A stretch of DNA of 17,426 nt from Candidatus Uhrbacteria bacterium. GTDB lineage: Bacteria; Patescibacteriota; Patescibacteriia; JACQRZ01. The position numbers and the translations under genes are program-made. Location: the NCBI GenBank assembly GCA_016206235.1, contig JACQRZ010000050.1, positions 1 through 17,426 of the forward strand, read 5' to 3'. Positions 6,955 through 12,804 of this stretch are shown here, piece by piece. The number at the start of each line of letters is the position of its first letter. Position 1 is the first letter of the stretch. The notes beneath the pieces were generated by a model that was not told where the DNA came from, searched no databases, and saw nothing but the letters and a program-made list of their open reading frames with translations.

Positions 6955-8615
6955 AGATAGTTTTTCTCTGAAGGCGGGGCGGTAACACGGAATACCTCAT
7001 CGATCGTTGTAACTCCGGCTTGTACTTTTTCTATGCCATCTTCAAACATGCTTGCCGCACCTTCTTTGCGCGCAAGCTCCCACACCTCTTTTGTCGAAGG
7101 ATTTCGCAGTATGAGTTCTTGAAGTCGGGGAGTATTTTTAATGAACTCAAAAAGCGCCACTCGTCCTTTGTATCCGGTTTGCGCGCAGGCGTTGCAACCT
7201 TTGCCGCGGTAGAGTGTTCGTTTTTTTACGTATGCAACGTACTCCTTGCGCGTTTCGGTATAACTGGTACGGCAACTTTCGCAGATGCGACGCACGAGCG
7301 TCTGTGAGATAACAATTTCAAGCGTTGAGGAAAGCAAAAATCGTTCAATACTCATATCGAGAAGGCGGGGAATGGCTGTTGCCGCATCGTTTGCATGAAA
7401 GGTAGACAGCAGCAAATGTCCCGTAAGCGCAGCGTTCACTGCAATTTCAGCAGATTCTTGATCGCGTATTTCTCCCAAAAAGATAATATCAGGGTCTTGG
7501 CGAACAATGGACCGAAGGCCTTTTGCAAACGTAAGGTTTGTCTGAGTGTTTACCTGGATATGATTAACGCCAGCGATTTTGTATTCAACAGGGTCTTCGA
7601 TGGTCGTGATGTTGATGTCTGGCTTGTTGAGGTATTTGAGGAGCCCATAGAGCGTAGTTGTTTTTCCCGAGCCAGTAGGTCCGACGACCAAAATCATGCC
7701 GAAGGGCTTTTCTGCCGCAGCAATAAGCATTTTTTGATGATGTTCTGAAAGCCCTAGATCGGTAAGGGTAAATCCGCGTACGTATTCAGTCAAAATACGC
7801 ATCACCACTTTTTCTCCATCCATAGTGGGGATGATGGAAATGCGTAGATTGATGGTTTTGTCATCCTTTTTGTGGCGAAGACTTCCGTCTTGTGCGCCGA
7901 AGTGCTCGTCTGTTCGCAGGTGAGACTGTACTTTAATGCGATTTAAGATCGTTTCGTAATGCTCTTTGGAAAACGAACCCATTTCCTGGAGTACGCCATC
8001 GATACGAAATCGAACAACAATGGAACCGTCTTGTGGCTCGAGGTGAATGTCGGACGCCCTTGCTCCAAGTGCGTCCATAAATATTTCTTCAAGCACTTCA
8101 GGGGCAGACGCATTTTTTTCCTGAAGGATTTTGATAAAATTTGGTTCGCGTAATTTTTTATAGACGCGAAGTGCATCATCAACGTGCTCGGTAAGCGCGA
8201 ATGCTAGTGAAATTTTTTTTCCGCCAGAGGCGGATCGGCCTTTGGCGGACTTGCTGAAAAGTTTTTCAAGCGCTTTAAGGCTTTCCATATTTTTTGGATT
8301 GTCGGTAGCAATGGTAACAACGTTTTTCTTTTCTGAAAAGAATACCACGCGGTATTTGATTGCAATCTCTTCAGGGATGCGCGCAATATCTTCTTTGGAT
8401 GGCATGTGGAGCGCAAGTTCTGCAAAGGGAACACCAAGAGACTCTGCAACTGCTTGTCCCACAATATCTTTTGTTACAAGGCCAGTCTTTATGAGCTGTT
8501 CATAGAGTGAAAGACGGCTTCGTTTAGCCTCACTTTCCGCTTGTGCGCAATCTTTTTCTGATAGGTAGTGTTCGGCAAGAAGAATTTTTTTGAGTGTTAT
8601 ATCATCAAGGGGCAT
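6951..8615 (-). CDS. pilB: Type IV pilus assembly ATPase PilB
   Basis: This is the hexameric secretion ATPase of the GspE/PilB class that powers pilus extension from the cytoplasm. The N-terminal GspE_N-like domain is at about 1-150. The catalytic core begins near ARASDIHLEPQDGSIVVRFRIDG (186-208). Walker A is GPTGSGKT (312-319); the Asp box is ITTIEDPVEY; Walker B is DIIFLGEIRD (376-385); and the His box is LLLSTFHAND (401-410). A zinc tetrad, C445, C448, C474 and C477, is the mark of PilB/GspE and absent from PilT. Residues 123-133 (KSAKGRSASGG) come from a 28-bp GC-rich near-palindrome that looks inserted into the N-terminal domain. The upstream gap to the response regulator holds a partial AT-rich repeat. 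No PilT is visible in the window. Confidence 0.95.
   Translation of the reverse strand: MPLDDITLKKILLAEHYLSEKDCAQAESEAKRSRLSLYEQLIKTGLVTKDIVGQAVAESLGVPFAELALHMPSKEDIARIPEEIAIKYRVVFFSEKKNVVTIATDNPKNMESLKALEKLFSKSAKGRSASGGKKISLAFALTEHVDDALRVYKKLREPNFIKILQEKNASAPEVLEEIFMDALGARASDIHLEPQDGSIVVRFRIDGVLQEMGSFSKEHYETILNRIKVQSHLRTDEHFGAQDGSLRHKKDDKTINLRISIIPTMDGEKVVMRILTEYVRGFTLTDLGLSEHHQKMLIAAAEKPFGMILVVGPTGSGKTTTLYGLLKYLNKPDINITTIEDPVEYKIAGVNHIQVNTQTNLTFAKGLRSIVRQDPDIIFLGEIRDQESAEIAVNAALTGHLLLSTFHANDAATAIPRLLDMSIERFLLSSTLEIVISQTLVRRICESCRTSYTETRKEYVAYVKKRTLYRGKGCNACAQTGYKGRVALFEFIKNTPRLQELILRNPSTKEVWELARKEGAASMFEDGIEKVQAGVTTIDEVFRVTAPPSEKNYL
8221..8248. repeat. In-frame GC-rich near-palindrome inside pilB
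   Basis: The 28 bases from CCGCCAGAGGCGG to CCTTTGGCGG match their own reverse complement at 24 of 28 positions, with GATC at the centre. Each half also forms its own small hairpin: CCGCC-AGA-GGCGG and GCC-TTT-GGC. The sequence encodes a Gly/Ser/Ala-rich, probably disordered loop in the N-terminal domain, and its base composition differs sharply from the AT-rich coding DNA on either side. Confidence 0.75.
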
Positions 8616-8620
8616 ACCTT

Positions 8621-8660
8621 AAAATTACCAATTTCTAATATCCAATTTTCAATACCTCAT
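8621..8660. repeat. AT-rich repeat, partial copy 4
   Basis: AATTACCAATTTCTAATATCC and CAATTTTCAATACC match the left half of the intergenic palindromes at 642-737 and 3591-3688. The right half is not seen. It fills the 51-bp gap between the response regulator stop and the pilB start. Confidence 0.6.
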
Positions 8661-8666
8661 TTTCAA

Positions 8667-9062
8667 CTATCTGTTAAGTAGTCGTTGGATGCGGAGAACA
8701 ACGTCGATAATCGGTGTTTCGGATTTAATAACATAATCACGCGCGCCAAGATGCATCACGCGGTTGGCGTCTTCTTCTTGGCCCAAGTTGGTAAGAACAA
8801 TGATTGGAATTTTATGTTCTGTTTTTTTAAGTTCTGTCAACACCCCAAAACCATCTATACGAGGCATAATGAGGTCGAGCAAGATGAGATCAAATGTTTT
8901 TTTTGATAAAAGAGAAAGGGCCTCCTGGCCATGCGGAGCAATCACAGGATCAAATCCGGCACTCGATAGTTTTAGAAAGAGTGCTTGCGCCATTGGGCGC
9001 TCGTCCTCAACAATAAGAATCTTTTTTTGTTCCGCTTTTTTTGATAGTGCTTTTTTCTTCAT
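8667..9062 (-). CDS. Single-domain response regulator (CheY-like receiver)
   Basis: This 131-residue stand-alone receiver domain has the acidic pocket in VEDER (E19, D20), the phosphoacceptor D63 in LILLDLIMP, the signalling threonine T91 in IVLTNLG and the conserved K113 in VIKSE. There is no output domain, so it would act by binding a protein. The reading frame is open to 9182, but the receiver fold begins near residue 13 of the 9062 start, and a good -10 box at 9073-9078 rules out most upstream starts. GAGG lies three bases before the ATG, closer than usual. It is first in the minus-strand pilus series, upstream of pilB. Control of pilus assembly and partnership with the histidine kinase at 1880-2902 are inferred from position only. 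Confidence 0.92.
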   Translation of the reverse strand: MKKKALSKKAEQKKILIVEDERPMAQALFLKLSSAGFDPVIAPHGQEALSLLSKKTFDLILLDLIMPRIDGFGVLTELKKTEHKIPIIVLTNLGQEEDANRVMHLGARDYVIKSETPIIDVVLRIQRLLNR

Positions 9063-9072
9063 AATCCTCATA

Positions 9073-9081
9073 AGTATAGCA
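9073..9081 (-). promoter_or_regulatory. Extended -10 promoter of the response regulator and pilus genes
   Basis: TGCTATACT on the minus strand ends ten bases before the ATG at 9062. A start seven bases downstream of the box would leave a leader of only about four bases. The nonamer is identical to those before the major pilin and GIY-YIG genes. Confidence 0.6.
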
Positions 9082-9095
9082 TATTTCAAAGAACC

Positions 9096-9106
9096 TGTTA
9101 GTATAT
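9096..9106 (+). promoter_or_regulatory. Candidate -10 region of the membrane protein gene at 9139
   Basis: TGTTAGTATAT shares its first nine bases with the region before prs (9908-9916). TATATC or TAGTAT could serve as the -10. The predicted leader is about 25 bases and contains the strong Shine-Dalgarno site at 9123. The 76-bp gap is shared with the divergent response regulator promoter. Confidence 0.4.
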
Positions 9107-9122
9107 CAAACAGATGCTTTTT

Positions 9123-9131
9123 GAGGAGGAG
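9123..9131 (+). promoter_or_regulatory. Strong ribosome binding site fixing the start at 9139
   Basis: GAGGAGGAG lies seven bases before the ATG at 9139. It is the best Shine-Dalgarno sequence in the window and decides this start against the much longer open frame that runs back to 8764, antisense to the response regulator. Confidence 0.85.
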
Positions 9132-9138
9132 TTTCCCC

Positions 9139-9834
9139 ATGCCATACGGCATCGCTGTTCTTTTACTGGCAGTAGTTATCACAGGGTATTGTCTCTATAG
9201 AGGATTTCCACGACTCTTAGAGAGCTTGTTATCAAATCGAAATGTTCCTCATGATGAGGATTGGGAAGGATTTCAATGTACGGAAAATCTTTTTGAAGAA
9301 TCCCATCACACTGTTGCTTCGCAAAGTGTAGGCGGGCAGGCACATAACAAAGCCAGCGAACATCCATCATTAGCTGGCCGAGAGATAGGAATTATTATGT
9401 GCGGTGCTGATTTTTCGGTTCCGTATGATGTAGTGAAAGCTCTTCAACAAGAAGTAGAAAAAAGAGATGGAAAAGCTTTTGATCTTTTCGGAGATCGCGA
9501 CCTTCGTTCATTAGAAAATCTTCGTGCCTATCTTCGCTTACGTACTATTCATTTGATCTGCATAGCAAGTATCATGTATACACCGCTGCGAGCAAGTAAA
9601 GGAATGTTTGTTATGACTACATACTGGCAATGGCATTCAGTCAACGGTATTACTAACATGCAAAAAGTCGTACAGGCAGCCGATATATATGGGCAAGACA
9701 ATATACATACTACGATACAGGCTCTTCTTGCAAGTAGTCCAAAAGTTAATACGAACGATATTCTTGCCCAAGAGTATGTGGAAGAATACATACGGCAGCT
9801 CATAGAAAAAATGACGAAGTCACGAAAGTTGTAG
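9139..9834 (+). CDS. Membrane-anchored protein of unknown function
   Basis: I do not recognise this family. The 231-residue product begins with one membrane segment, MPYGIAVLLLAVVITGYCLY (1-20), without a clear cleavage site, then RG and a polar region. Residues 64-68 (VGGQA) are encoded by a GC-rich repeat and fall in a low-complexity linker (45-80). After this comes a compact part, REIGIIMCGADFSVPYDVVKALQQEVEKRDGKAFDLFGDRDL (81-122), which reads like an alternating beta/alpha fold, then a second hydrophobic stretch TIHLICIASIM (136-146) and a helical tail rich in Q, E and K. A Rossmann-like or phosphoesterase-like fold is possible, but no diagnostic motif is present. It is divergent from the response regulator and is followed by a strong terminator, so it is probably monocistronic. 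Confidence 0.75.
   Translation: MPYGIAVLLLAVVITGYCLYRGFPRLLESLLSNRNVPHDEDWEGFQCTENLFEESHHTVASQSVGGQAHNKASEHPSLAGREIGIIMCGADFSVPYDVVKALQQEVEKRDGKAFDLFGDRDLRSLENLRAYLRLRTIHLICIASIMYTPLRASKGMFVMTTYWQWHSVNGITNMQKVVQAADIYGQDNIHTTIQALLASSPKVNTNDILAQEYVEEYIRQLIEKMTKSRKL
9328..9341. repeat. GC-rich 14-mer repeat inside a coding region
   Basis: GTAGGCGGGCAGGC is identical to 5386-5399. It is read in frame as VGGQ plus part of an alanine codon, in the linker between the membrane segment and the main domain of the 231-residue protein. The preceding CTTCGCAAAGT may be part of a longer element. Confidence 0.7.
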
Positions 9835-9906
9835 CGTTTTGCCAGGCTTGCCCGCCTTGGTTTTGCGAAAGCAAAATGATGGCGCGGCTTGGCAAGGCGC
9901 TTTTTT
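9834..9906 (+). terminator. Large intrinsic terminator before prs
   Basis: GCGTTTTGCC (9834-9843) pairs with GGCAAGGCGC (9891-9900), with two G-T pairs. The stem continues imperfectly into AGGCTTGCCCGCC and GGCGCGGCTT and is capped by a perfect inner hairpin TTTTGC-GAAA-GCAAAA. Six T residues follow at 9901-9906. Part of the stem carries the AGGCGGGCA core of the GC-rich repeat, so a repeat may have been recruited as the terminator. Confidence 0.85.
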
Positions 9907-9907
9907 A

Positions 9908-9919
9908 TGTTAGTATTAT
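9908..9919 (+). promoter_or_regulatory. Candidate -10 promoter of prs, leaderless
   Basis: TGTTAGTATTAT lies directly after the upstream terminator. Taking TATTAT (9914-9919) as the -10 leaves seven bases to the prs ATG, so transcription would start at the A of the start codon. No Shine-Dalgarno sequence is present. TTGGCA near 9889 could act as a -35 for a TAGTAT -10, but it belongs to the terminator stem. Confidence 0.5.
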
Positions 9920-9926
9920 CTAGGAT

Positions 9927-10796
9927 ATGCTAACCGTTATACCCACATCTTCTGCCGAGCATCTCTGTGACGGCCTTTCCAAGCACGAACGCGTGCGTCT
10001 TGTGCGTTCAAAGATGAATAAAGATGGCAGTCGGTATTTTCCTGACGGCGAGATCTATACCAACCTCCCACCAACTGCTCCCGATGAACATATCGTCGTA
10101 GTGCATAGCGGACAACCGTCGCCCAACGATGGACTGCACGAACTCGAGATCTTGTTGGGATTGCTCAAAAAAAGAACAGCAACATCCATCGATCTCTTTT
10201 TTACCTATTTTCCCTACGGCATGATGGACGGCGTGTTTGAAGAAGGGGAGCTCAACGTTGCAGAAAGCCTGATTGAAAAGTATGTTAATTATTACGGCGT
10301 GAGCCGTATTTTTATTTTAGACCCTCACTTTGGCGGTAGAGAGTGGGTGGAAAAATATCCAGTTGCTTCAGTATCATCAATCGATGGACTAAAAGAGAGA
10401 GTGTTGGCCCAATATCCAGACGCGCTTTTTTTGGCGCCGGATGCTGGAGGACAAAGAAGGTTTGGATTGTCAGGATTTTTTAAAAAACGCGACAACTCGT
10501 TTACCGTGAGTCTTATGAATGGCGATGAAATGAGTGGGCAGATCAAAGGGAAGACCGTAGTTATTGTTGATGACCTCGTGGAGACAGGCGGCACATTGGC
10601 GCGGATTGCCGCTGCCTGTCGCGATGCCAATGCCGCGAAGCTTATTGCCATTATCGGTCATGCTGTGTTGCCGCAAGGAGTGCAGCGAGTGCGTGAAATG
10701 TATGACGAAGTATACTTCACCAATAGCATCGCGCTCGAAGGAGAACATTTTGATGTTTCATCGGTGATTCTCGAGAGAATACTGCCTACTTTCTAA
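9927..10796 (+). CDS. prs: Ribose-phosphate pyrophosphokinase, divergent short form
   Basis: PRPP synthase makes phosphoribosyl pyrophosphate from ribose 5-phosphate and ATP for nucleotide, histidine and tryptophan synthesis. The 289-residue protein shows the two tandem Rossmann-like halves of the family: YFPDGEIYTNLP (37-48) matches the FxDGE motif, LDPHFGG (131-137) the metal/ATP-site DxH, and VVIVDDLVETGGTL (211-224) is the PRPP-binding loop. PDAGGQRRFG (171-180) replaces the usual PDxGGxxRA. It is about 20-25 residues shorter than typical enzymes, and FTYFPYGMMDGVF (92-104) departs from the PYxxYARQDR active-site loop. It may be a divergent paralog with altered regulation, or another phosphoribosyltransferase-fold enzyme. 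The 3' end overlaps the convergent gene by 11 bases. Confidence 0.85.
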   Translation: MLTVIPTSSAEHLCDGLSKHERVRLVRSKMNKDGSRYFPDGEIYTNLPPTAPDEHIVVVHSGQPSPNDGLHELEILLGLLKKRTATSIDLFFTYFPYGMMDGVFEEGELNVAESLIEKYVNYYGVSRIFILDPHFGGREWVEKYPVASVSSIDGLKERVLAQYPDALFLAPDAGGQRRFGLSGFFKKRDNSFTVSLMNGDEMSGQIKGKTVVIVDDLVETGGTLARIAAACRDANAAKLIAIIGHAVLPQGVQRVREMYDEVYFTNSIALEGEHFDVSSVILERILPTF

Positions 10797-11811
10797 CCTC
10801 TATATCAATTGAGGCGTTGCCATAGTCAATGACTTCACCAGTAACCGTGTGGTTGCCTGGATTTTTTGGCGCTTGTGCCATAAATGACCATTGGCGAGAA
10901 GTATTTGGCGGCAAGGTGAAAGAGGTAAGCGCTTGCGTGCAAAATTCTGACCCAAACTCTTTAGTGTCAATCCAGTATTTTGACTGGCAGCCTGTGCGAA
11001 AATCAAACCGTTGGTCAGCGGTTCCCGTATTGCGCGCACTTACCGTGATTTGCATTGTCTCTTGCGCCGCAAATATTTTTTTTGAGAGTGAAACACCTAT
11101 TTCAATCGCGGCATTGGCAGTGCTTTTTGCCATTGAGCCAACACCTGAACGTTTGTTAAGTACAACATCGATTTTACCAATGGCGTCTTTAACGCCCGCG
11201 ATAAAAATGGGCAAGCCGAGATTTCCGCCTTCGGTTATTTTTTCTTGAAAACGGTTGTAGTAGCCAAGTACCTCGTTTTTATAGTTCTCAATTCGAGGTG
11301 TGGCTGATGCTTTTTCTGACGCAAGCAATGGTTTTTGGGCGTCATGAAACTGCGCTACGAGCGTGGTGGCAGTGCCTTCATCAAGCCTCTGTTTTTTGAA
11401 GAGCATTTCCGCTTCATATAAACGGTGGAGCGCGCGTCGCTGATCCCATTCACTCTGGGTGCCCGTGAGCGCCGAAATACCTGTACGGATCGGTTCGTTA
11501 ATATTTGTTTTCAGAAAGTGGAGTGGCGACCCAGGGAGCGAATATTGCGAAGCCGATAGAATTCCGAGGATCACAAGCGCGAGGACGGCAACAAGTCCAA
11601 CTACAAGCGGACTTCGTTTTGACGGCATTTTTTGATATTCAGCGTGAGCTTTTTCTTCGGGCATGGGATGTTCTTCCATATAGAGCATCATTTTATTCCA
11701 ACTAGAGCTTTTTTCTGATTGCGTGAGGTGAACCGATCGGACTTCTTCTTGAGGGGGAGCGTCAAGGGTAGTATCAAAGCGTTTTGTTGTATCTGGGTAG
11801 TACTGAACCAT
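10786..11811 (-). CDS. Membrane-anchored putative anti-sigma / envelope protein
   Basis: The 341-residue protein has a polar cytoplasmic N-terminus (1-66), one membrane helix (about 67-88, PLVVGLVAVLALVILGILSA) and an external part. Just outside the membrane, SLPGSPLHFLKTNINEPIRT (91-110) resembles the DUF5667-type segment often found beside ECF sigma factors, where a LPGxPLYxxK motif precedes helices. A helical region with EAEMLFKKQRL follows. Residues 245-341 form a beta-rich domain (QITVSARNTGTADQRFDF) like the BsuPI/Ig-like proteinase-inhibitor fold; C275 and C291 may pair. It lies 20 bases after the sigma factor gene and is surely co-transcribed. No ZAS zinc motif is seen, so an anti-sigma role rests on gene order and topology. 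Confidence 0.75.
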   Translation of the reverse strand: MVQYYPDTTKRFDTTLDAPPQEEVRSVHLTQSEKSSSWNKMMLYMEEHPMPEEKAHAEYQKMPSKRSPLVVGLVAVLALVILGILSASQYSLPGSPLHFLKTNINEPIRTGISALTGTQSEWDQRRALHRLYEAEMLFKKQRLDEGTATTLVAQFHDAQKPLLASEKASATPRIENYKNEVLGYYNRFQEKITEGGNLGLPIFIAGVKDAIGKIDVVLNKRSGVGSMAKSTANAAIEIGVSLSKKIFAAQETMQITVSARNTGTADQRFDFRTGCQSKYWIDTKEFGSEFCTQALTSFTLPPNTSRQWSFMAQAPKNPGNHTVTGEVIDYGNASIDIEVRK

Positions 11812-11831
11812 AGGCGAGTGGTTAGTGTAGA

Positions 11832-12386
11832 TTATGGAGCTGGCGGGGTGAGGATTGCACGAAGCTGCTTGATGCCTCTATGGATTCGAACAGAGATTAC
11901 ATCAGCACTTTCATGGGTAACATCTGCAATTTCTTCGGGCGTTAAATCGTCGATATATCGCATAAGGATAGCATCACGGTACTTTTGTTCCAGTTTTTGA
12001 AGTGCAACAACGGCTATCTTTCCATCGATGACGCGCGAGATGGTATCCATTTCGTCAACGCCTGATTCAACTTCGCGGATTTGATCCTGGTTCGAATCAT
12101 TGGAGTTATCACTGTAGTGTAAAAGCTCTTCCAAATACAATTCTTTTTTCTTTCGCGATTCATCAATAATCAGATTGTTGGCGATCTTATAGATGAACGA
12201 CTTCATGTTGCGCACGTCGTGGCCTTCGCTTAAGTATTTCCATGCGCGCATGAACGATTCCTGCATTAGGTCCTTGGCGCGCTCTCGATTGAATACTCGG
12301 AAGTAGCAATGGCGAAATACCTTGTCTGCAAGCTCATCATAAGCTTTGACGAACGCATCTTCGAGTATATGGATGGGTTCAGACAT
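11832..12386 (-). CDS. ECF-type RNA polymerase sigma factor
   Basis: This is a 184-residue group 4 (extracytoplasmic function) sigma factor. Region 2 (about 11-80) includes FRHCYFRVFNRERAKDLMQESFMRAWKYL and SFIYKIANNLIIDESRKKK, matching the core-binding and -10-recognition helices. Region 4 (about 127-177) includes LEQKYRDAILMRYIDDLTPEEIADVTHESADVISVRIHRGIKQL, the helix-turn-helix for the -35. An acidic linker (89-113) joins them; region 3 is absent, as usual. The next gene encodes a membrane-anchored protein, the standard sigma/anti-sigma layout. The gene has a long predicted leader of about 80 bases from a TATAAT box at 12475, and no Shine-Dalgarno sequence directly before the ATG. Confidence 0.92.
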   Translation of the reverse strand: MSEPIHILEDAFVKAYDELADKVFRHCYFRVFNRERAKDLMQESFMRAWKYLSEGHDVRNMKSFIYKIANNLIIDESRKKKELYLEELLHYSDNSNDSNQDQIREVESGVDEMDTISRVIDGKIAVVALQKLEQKYRDAILMRYIDDLTPEEIADVTHESADVISVRIHRGIKQLRAILTPPAP

Positions 12387-12474
12387 AGGCGATGACGGAA
12401 AGCCCCCGTAACTCTTACAGGAATCACTTTCTTTCTATAAATAAAGGAATAATTCATTTTGCGACCTACACAGC

Positions 12475-12480
12475 ATTATA
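12475..12480 (-). promoter_or_regulatory. Candidate -10 of the sigma factor operon
   Basis: A consensus TATAAT on the minus strand lies 88 bases before the sigma factor ATG. There is no TTGACA at the correct distance; a TTGAC at 12511-12515, directly outside the GIY-YIG inverted repeat, is too far upstream. The long leader contains an upstream ATG (12457) in another frame that runs into the sigma gene. Confidence 0.45.
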
Positions 12481-12515
12481 TACTACGACGGATGAGTTTA
12501 TAGAAATTACGTCAA

Positions 12516-12534
12516 CCCCGCACTAACTTACTCG
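12516..12534. repeat. Left terminal inverted repeat of the GIY-YIG unit
   Basis: CCCCGCACTAACTTACTCG. Read on the minus strand, its inner 12 bases, CGAGTAAGTTAG, are the codons for R83, V84, S85 and the TAG stop of the nuclease gene, so the repeat and the coding sequence cannot drift independently. Confidence 0.9.
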
Positions 12535-12780
12535 AAGACTATTTCCTATACGACGTTTCAGCTGAGCTAATGCCTGACCATAGCATTTAAGTTGTTTTTC
12601 TCTGTTGCAGGCATCCGTCTTATCCTTATACCCCTCAAAATATATTAATCTCCATGTATGTCCTTTTGTTGCAAATGATAAGCCCTTGTTATGTCTTTCA
12701 ATTCTCTGTTTGAGCTCATTCGTATAACCATAATAAAGCTCTCCTAGCTCGTTTTGAATAACGTAAACATAGTAAAACAT
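12523..12780 (-). CDS. Small GIY-YIG endonuclease-domain protein
   Basis: This 85-residue protein consists only of a GIY-YIG nuclease domain of the YhbQ/UPF0213 kind. FYYVYVIQN (2-10) gives the GIY strand and LYYGYTNELKQRIERHN (15-31) the YIG strand with the catalytic arginine R26 and H30. WRLIYFEGYKDKTDACNREKQLK (43-65) carries the metal-binding glutamate E61. All residues needed for a one-metal nuclease appear present. There is no DNA-binding domain, so target choice is unclear. The gene sits alone within a 19-bp inverted repeat whose left arm supplies its last codons. A TGCTATACT promoter ends six bases before the ATG, predicting a leaderless message. Related small proteins are common in bacteria as housekeeping-type genes of unknown role, so the alternative to a mobility function is a resident repair-like protein. 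Confidence 0.92.
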   Translation of the reverse strand: MFYYVYVIQNELGELYYGYTNELKQRIERHNKGLSFATKGHTWRLIYFEGYKDKTDACNREKQLKCYGQALAQLKRRIGNSLRVS

Positions 12781-12786
12781 ACTCTA

Positions 12787-12795
12787 AGTATAGCA
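12787..12795 (-). promoter_or_regulatory. Extended -10 promoter of the GIY-YIG gene, leaderless
   Basis: TGCTATACT on the minus strand lies six bases before the ATG at 12780, so the transcript should begin at the start codon. The -35 position would fall inside the right inverted repeat, making the repeat part of the promoter region. Confidence 0.6.
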
Positions 12796-12804
12796 GCTCA
12801 AATA

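Noticed and set aside
7395..7748. 117-residue plus-strand open frame inside pilB
   Set aside because: It is antisense to the conserved Walker motifs and shows no features of its own.
8764..9138. Open frame extending the 231-residue membrane protein upstream to a 356-residue product
   Set aside because: This part is antisense to the response regulator, and a strong ribosome site with correct spacing marks the start at 9139.
9063..9182. N-terminal extension of the response regulator
   Set aside because: It would cross its own likely promoter and the divergent gene's leader, and the receiver fold needs none of it.
12266..12457. Short open frame overlapping the sigma factor start (63 residues)
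   Set aside because: It overlaps the conserved sigma coding region in another frame, has no ribosome site and resembles no family. A leader peptide role cannot be shown.
12511..12515. TTGAC outside the left inverted repeat as an outward -35 promoter for the sigma gene
   Set aside because: The only good -10 (12475-12480) is about 30 bases away, far beyond the normal 16-18 base spacing.
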